Assembly: GCA_963921305.4 (NCBI GenBank)
Contig: CAWUEX030000003.1
Location: 186,001-250,000, forward strand
Origin: CAWUEX02 sp963921305
Lineage (GTDB): Bacteria; Pseudomonadota; Alphaproteobacteria; Rhodospirillales; Rhodospirillaceae
Direction of reading: 5' to 3'
Length of the DNA stretch: 64,000 nt
This document shows positions 62,115 through 64,000 of this stretch, piece after piece (the first letter of the stretch is position 1; each line of letters begins with the position of its first letter). A model generated the notes under the pieces. It saw only the letters and a list, made by a program, of their open reading frames with translations. It was not told the origin of the DNA and did no database searches. The position numbers and the translations under genes are program-made.

Positions 62115-63160
62115 TGAAAACGGCTCAGGCTGCCATTCTGGTCGAACAAAAAGCCGACCTCGTCGTCGACACCATCGAACTACCGGATGAACTCGAGATC
62201 GGCCAGGTTCTCGTTCGCCTGAAATACAGCGGTATCTGCGGCTCCCAGATTGGCGAAATCGATGGTGTTAAGGGGCCGGATAAATGGCTCCCTCACCTGC
62301 TTGGCCATGAAGGATCTGGCGAGGTCGTTTCTATCGGCCCAGGCGTAAAGCACGTGCAGCCGGGCGATGCCGTCGTGCTGCACTGGCGTCCCTCCCTCGG
62401 CATTCAGGCAGCCACACCAAAGTATATGTGGAACGGCAAGACCGTGAATGCCGGTTGGGTCACAACGTTCAACGAGTATGCGGTTGTCTCTGAAAACCGT
62501 GTCACCGCAATCGATCCCGACACGGATATGAAAGTCGCCGCGTTGTACGGCTGCGCCGTCACCACAGGCTTCGGCGTCATCGACAACAAAGCGCGGATTA
62601 GACTGGGCGAAACGGTCGTCGTGTTCGGCGCCGGCGGCATTGGACTGAACATCGTACAAGGCGCGGCCCTAGCCGGGGCAAGTACGATCGTCGCCATTGA
62701 CCGCTTCGCCAACCGCCTAGACCTAGCCCGGCGGTGCGGCGCCACTCATATCGTCGACGGTTCGACCGAAGACCCCTGGGCCGTACTGGCTGATATTTTC
62801 AAGACCCGCCCCCCAGATGTCTTCATCGATAATACGGGCAGTCCCGCTGTCATTGCGCAGGGCTACGACCTCACCAGCCCTGAGGGACGAGTTGTCCTGG
62901 TGGGCGTGCCCAAAGCTGGAGATGACACGGCGCTCTATACGCTGAAGTTGCACTTCGGCAAGGAGATCACCGGTACCCATGGTGGCGAGGCCATCCCGCA
63001 GACAGACATCGCCCGGTATATGGCGTTGACCGATGCGCGCGATATCGACCTCAACGACATTATCACGGATATCGCCCCCCTATCCGAAGTGAATGATCTG
63101 ATTTCACGGATGCGGGACGGAACATCGGCCGGACGCTGCCTGATCGACTTTTCCCTATGA
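62114..63160 (+). CDS. Zinc-type alcohol/sugar dehydrogenase (MDR family)
   Basis: Starting at the ATG overlapping the previous stop (TGATG), the 348-residue protein has the GroES-like catalytic domain with Cys in YSGICGSQIGE and LLGHEGSGEVVSIGPGV, giving two catalytic zinc ligands. The four-Cys structural zinc lobe is absent. The Rossmann domain has VVFGAGGIGLNIVQGAALAGASTIVAIDRF, with Asp at the end of the second strand, which suggests NAD. In sugar loci such enzymes oxidise or reduce a hydroxyl or keto group; here the substrate would come from the flanking epimerase and dehydratase. The longer frame from 62081 overlaps the epimerase and is less likely. Confidence 0.88.
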   Translation: MKTAQAAILVEQKADLVVDTIELPDELEIGQVLVRLKYSGICGSQIGEIDGVKGPDKWLPHLLGHEGSGEVVSIGPGVKHVQPGDAVVLHWRPSLGIQAATPKYMWNGKTVNAGWVTTFNEYAVVSENRVTAIDPDTDMKVAALYGCAVTTGFGVIDNKARIRLGETVVVFGAGGIGLNIVQGAALAGASTIVAIDRFANRLDLARRCGATHIVDGSTEDPWAVLADIFKTRPPDVFIDNTGSPAVIAQGYDLTSPEGRVVLVGVPKAGDDTALYTLKLHFGKEITGTHGGEAIPQTDIARYMALTDARDIDLNDIITDIAPLSEVNDLISRMRDGTSAGRCLIDFSL

Positions 63161-64000
63161 GCAAAGTCCTCGTTATCGGCAGCAATTCATTCTCGGGCGC
63201 CAGCTTCATCGCTTCGATACTTAGTAAGGGCGTAGACGTGATCGGCGTCAGCCGGTCTGCGCAAGCCCAGAAAGAGTTTCTGCCCTATACCTGGGGCGAA
63301 AATCAGTCACGTTTCCGGTTTGAAAAGATAGACGTCAATCATGACCTCGACCGCCTAGATGCTCTCATCCGCGACGAGCGGATCGAAACGATTGTCAACT
63401 TCGCGGCGCAAAGCATGGTGGGGCAGAGTTGGGACCACCCCGAAGATTGGATGACGACGAACGTCGTTTCAGCCTCGAAAATGGCCGAGCGGCTGCGCAA
63501 GGTCGACTGGCTTGAGCGATACGTCCATATCACCACACCGGAAGTTTACGGCTCCACCGACGGCTGGATCACGGAAGATCACCCCTTTAATCCGTCCACA
63601 CCCTATGCCGTATCGCGTGCGGCAGGAGACATGATCTTTAAGATCTATCGCGAAAGCTTCGACCTGCCCGTGGTCAGCACCCGGGCAGCGAACGTGTACG
63701 GACCCGGCCAACAGCTCTACCGGATTATCCCCCGGACGATTCTATTCCTGCTGACGGATCGCAAGCTTCAGCTGCATGGCGGCGGCGTCTCGACACGGTC
63801 CTTCATCCACATGGACGACGTCTCAGAGGCGACGTGGCAGATCACCAAAGAGGCACCCGTGGGCGAGAGCTATCACATCTCGACCACTCGAATCGTCTCG
63901 ATCCGAGAGTTGGTGGAGATGATATGCGCCATGCTCAGCAAAGACTTCGAAGCCTGTGTCGATGTGGCGGAAGAGCGCCGCGGCAAGGACGATGCCTATT
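63157..64000 (+). CDS. Nucleotide-sugar dehydratase/epimerase (RmlB-like extended SDR), truncated by the window end
   Basis: The ATG at 63157 overlaps the previous stop (ATGA) and the frame stays open to the window end (281 residues visible). MSKVLVIGSNSFSGASFI is the NAD motif, although the usual GxxGxxG is GSNSFSG. NFAAQSMVGQSWDHPEDWMTTNV is dTDP-glucose-dehydratase-like. The catalytic region reads ITTPEVYGST, and the usual Y-x-x-x-K is TPYAVSRAAGD, that is Arg in place of Lys. STRAANVYGPGQQLYRIIPRTI and RSFIHMDDVSEA follow. It completes a five-gene overlapping sugar operon. The substrate is unknown. Confidence 0.87.
   Translation, partial: MSKVLVIGSNSFSGASFIASILSKGVDVIGVSRSAQAQKEFLPYTWGENQSRFRFEKIDVNHDLDRLDALIRDERIETIVNFAAQSMVGQSWDHPEDWMTTNVVSASKMAERLRKVDWLERYVHITTPEVYGSTDGWITEDHPFNPSTPYAVSRAAGDMIFKIYRESFDLPVVSTRAANVYGPGQQLYRIIPRTILFLLTDRKLQLHGGGVSTRSFIHMDDVSEATWQITKEAPVGESYHISTTRIVSIRELVEMICAMLSKDFEACVDVAEERRGKDDAY

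Noticed and set aside
1..64000. Mobile elements, integrases, tRNA attachment sites, toxin-antitoxin or phage-defence genes
   Set aside because: No transposase, integrase, tRNA or recognisable defence protein was found among the supported genes.

Overview
The window reads as a gene-dense, high-GC chromosomal segment of a Gram-negative bacterium, most likely a free-living (perhaps marine) alphaproteobacterium. This is inferred from the BioMNY-type biotin ECF transporter, a SapC-family protein, a TonB-dependent receptor, many Sec signal peptides and the overall gene style. No rRNA, tRNA, CRISPR array, phage or insertion sequence was recognised. No gene-free gap exceeds 300 bases.

Region by region. 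1-3586 (+): the end of a beta-lactamase-fold serine hydrolase, a GST, a PhzF-family protein and an exported metallophosphoesterase. 3666-8688 (-): three secreted Sel1-repeat proteins (two are tandem paralogues), an NAD(P)-binding protein and an SDR. 8701-19583 (-): a 2870-residue FecR/Calx-beta/LamG/RTX surface protein with an Asn/Gln repeat tract, preceded on the same strand by an OmpR-type two-component system. 19729-20993 (+): two small proteins. 20996-26079 (-): a translationally coupled operon SLC13 carrier-bioM-bioN-bioY-acyl ligase. 26121-36175: metabolic and stress genes (DUF1330, ArsC-like, yaaA, a peptide-binding protein, a DNA glycosylase, SapC, GST, MFS, MDR, DUF1838). Among them is a probable halohydrin dehalogenase at 30366-31097. 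36284-38749 (-): a predicted pseudokinase and a formylglycine-generating-enzyme-like domain, separated by a single in-frame TAA. 38882-41052 (-): a VOC protein and a nitrilase-fold protein with a degenerate triad. 41082-47635: a TonB receptor divergent from a cupredoxin, a degenerate GGDEF/intact EAL protein and an outer-membrane barrel. 47645-50665: an AI-2E-type permease, a methyltransferase and a Lys/Ala-rich histone H1-like protein made of 60-bp repeats.

50765-64000 is a surface-sugar locus. pseB-pseC run leftward. pseF, a surface-carbohydrate protein, pseI and a Nudix-like gene run rightward, giving part of the CMP-pseudaminic acid pathway (pseG and pseH were not seen). After a CRTAC1-type FG-GAP protein comes a second, tightly packed sugar operon. 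It holds an HldE-like nucleotidyltransferase/kinase in reversed domain order (frameshifted), a sugar-1-phosphate nucleotidyltransferase (two apparent frameshifts), an epimerase, a zinc-type dehydrogenase and a dehydratase/epimerase cut by the window end.

The most interesting items are the halohydrin dehalogenase, the split pseudokinase/FGE unit, the transporter-ligase operon built on BioMNY, the giant RTX protein beside its probable regulator, the cupredoxin/c-di-GMP locus, and the cluster of frameshifts in the sugar operon. All family calls come from reading motifs by eye; no database search was run.
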